Below, one piece after another: positions 63,495 to 64,000 of a stretch of 64,000 nucleotides of DNA. A program made the position numbers and the translations under genes. This DNA is from Chlorobaculum tepidum TLS (GTDB lineage: Bacteria > Bacteroidota > Chlorobiia > Chlorobiales > Chlorobiaceae), in contig NC_002932.3 of the NCBI RefSeq assembly GCF_000006985.1, positions 519,501-583,500 on the forward strand, read 5' to 3'. Under the pieces are notes generated by a model, which made no database searches, was not told the DNA's origin, and was given only the letters and a program-made list of their open reading frames with translations. Each line of letters opens with the position of its first letter. Positions within the stretch are counted from its first letter, which is position 1.

Positions 63495-64000
63495 ATGGCC
63501 AAAACCGTTCTTGTTACCGGCGCGTCCGGGTTTATCGGGTCGCATCTGGTGGGGCGGTGCTTGGCGGATGGCTGTCGCGTGAAGGCGCTGGTGCGGAAGG
63601 GGAATGCATGCATCGATTCGCTGCGGGCTTCCGGTGTGGAGGTCATCGAGGGGGATGTGCGTGATGCCACCGCGGTCGATGCCGCCGTGCGTGAGAGTGA
63701 CCTCGTGCTGCATGCTGCTGCGCTGACCTCCGACTGGGGGAAGATGCAGGAGTTCATCGACATCAACGTTGGCGGTACGCGCAACGTGTGCGAAGCGTCG
63801 CTTCGGCATGGTGTCGGACGGCTGGTGCATGTCAGTTCGTTCGAGTGTTTTGATCACCACTTGCTTGGCCGCATCGACGAGCAGACCCCCTACAAGGCGC
63901 GGAAGCAGTCCTATCCCGATACGAAAATCGGCGGCACAAACGAGGTGTGGGCGGCCATAAAGCGGGGGCTTTCAGCAAGCATTCTCTACCCGGTGTGGGT
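63495..64000 (+). CDS. NAD-dependent epimerase/dehydratase, partial (3' end beyond window)
   Basis: The visible 168 residues form an extended short-chain dehydrogenase: MAKTVLVTGASGFIGSHLVG carries the NAD-binding TGxxGFxG, VIEGDVRDATAVDAAVRESD matches the next strand, HAAALTSDWGKMQEF the NAG-type loop, VHVSSFECFD the catalytic Ser region and SYPDTK the YxxxK pair. Such proteins modify nucleotide sugars, steroids or hopanoid-type lipids. The stop is outside the window. It starts two bases after the stop of the two-TM gene. Confidence 0.88.
   Translation, partial: MAKTVLVTGASGFIGSHLVGRCLADGCRVKALVRKGNACIDSLRASGVEVIEGDVRDATAVDAAVRESDLVLHAAALTSDWGKMQEFIDINVGGTRNVCEASLRHGVGRLVHVSSFECFDHHLLGRIDEQTPYKARKQSYPDTKIGGTNEVWAAIKRGLSASILYPVW

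Overview
This 64 kb window looks like chromosome of a green sulfur bacterium (Chlorobiaceae, most like Chlorobaculum). The assignment rests on gene content and is an inference: an AcnB aconitase of the kind used in the reductive TCA cycle, an archaeal-type methionine adenosyltransferase, a bacillithiol-type BshA, a pyruvoyl-dependent arginine decarboxylase, LptD and other Gram-negative envelope genes, and a fairly GC-rich coding style. Nearly everything is housekeeping or envelope biology. I found no phage, no CRISPR array and no large island; one insertion sequence and several gene remnants mark the plastic spots.

Layout. 1-9 kb: a hypothetical gene cut by the window edge, a class II photolyase, a GATase, a rhodanese, tRNA-Ser, a small outer-membrane barrel, a complete ISL3-type insertion sequence with target duplication, two tandem tRNA-Gly copies, and trpB. 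9-21 kb: lptD, an alpha/beta hydrolase, an Rrf2 regulator, uvrA, the CIRCE-controlled groES-groEL operon, and a PAS-GAF hybrid histidine kinase. 21-30 kb: a forward run queC, CPBP protease, trpA and glycosyltransferase; then reverse-strand SRPBCC protein, a broken HAD dehalogenase, an unusually long CDF metal transporter, archaeal-type MAT and a CNNM/CBS protein. 30-38.6 kb: a repeat-rich Ala/Pro lipoprotein, acnB, hisD-queA, mreB and bshA. 38.6-44.1 kb: tRNA-Gln, a response-regulator remnant, a four-gene ABC export system (permease, ATPase, adaptor, outer-membrane lipoprotein) and a tRNA-Arg/Glu/Ile2 cluster. 44-52 kb: murA, an EnvC-like murein hydrolase activator interrupted by an in-frame UAG, a Yip1-like membrane protein, nadE, nadB and pdaD. 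51-57.5 kb: a reverse-strand run mreC-mreD-mrdA-FAD oxidase-smpB-tyrS. 57.8-64 kb: a divergent second Cpn10, nadA, an S1/P1-nuclease-like exported protein, a pentapeptide-repeat membrane protein with a decayed partial copy 1 kb downstream, an orphan two-TM protein, and the start of an NAD-dependent epimerase.

How the genes work together. MurA, MreB/C/D, PBP2 and the EnvC-like protein serve wall synthesis and shape; LptD, the barrel protein and the ABC exporter serve the outer membrane. NadA, NadB and NadE together supply aspartate-to-NAD synthesis, missing only NadC and NadD here. QueC and QueA both belong to queuosine synthesis, and TrpA and TrpB form one enzyme although their genes lie 14 kb apart.

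The observations most worth a second look are the amber-interrupted EnvC gene, the second Cpn10, the CDF protein with about three cytoplasmic domains, the archaeal-type MAT, the duplicated and decaying tail of the pentapeptide protein, and the unidentified two-TM protein at 62.6 kb. I did not find a clearly new multi-gene system. All coordinates and translations come from reading the sequence; family assignments come from motif recognition without database searches.
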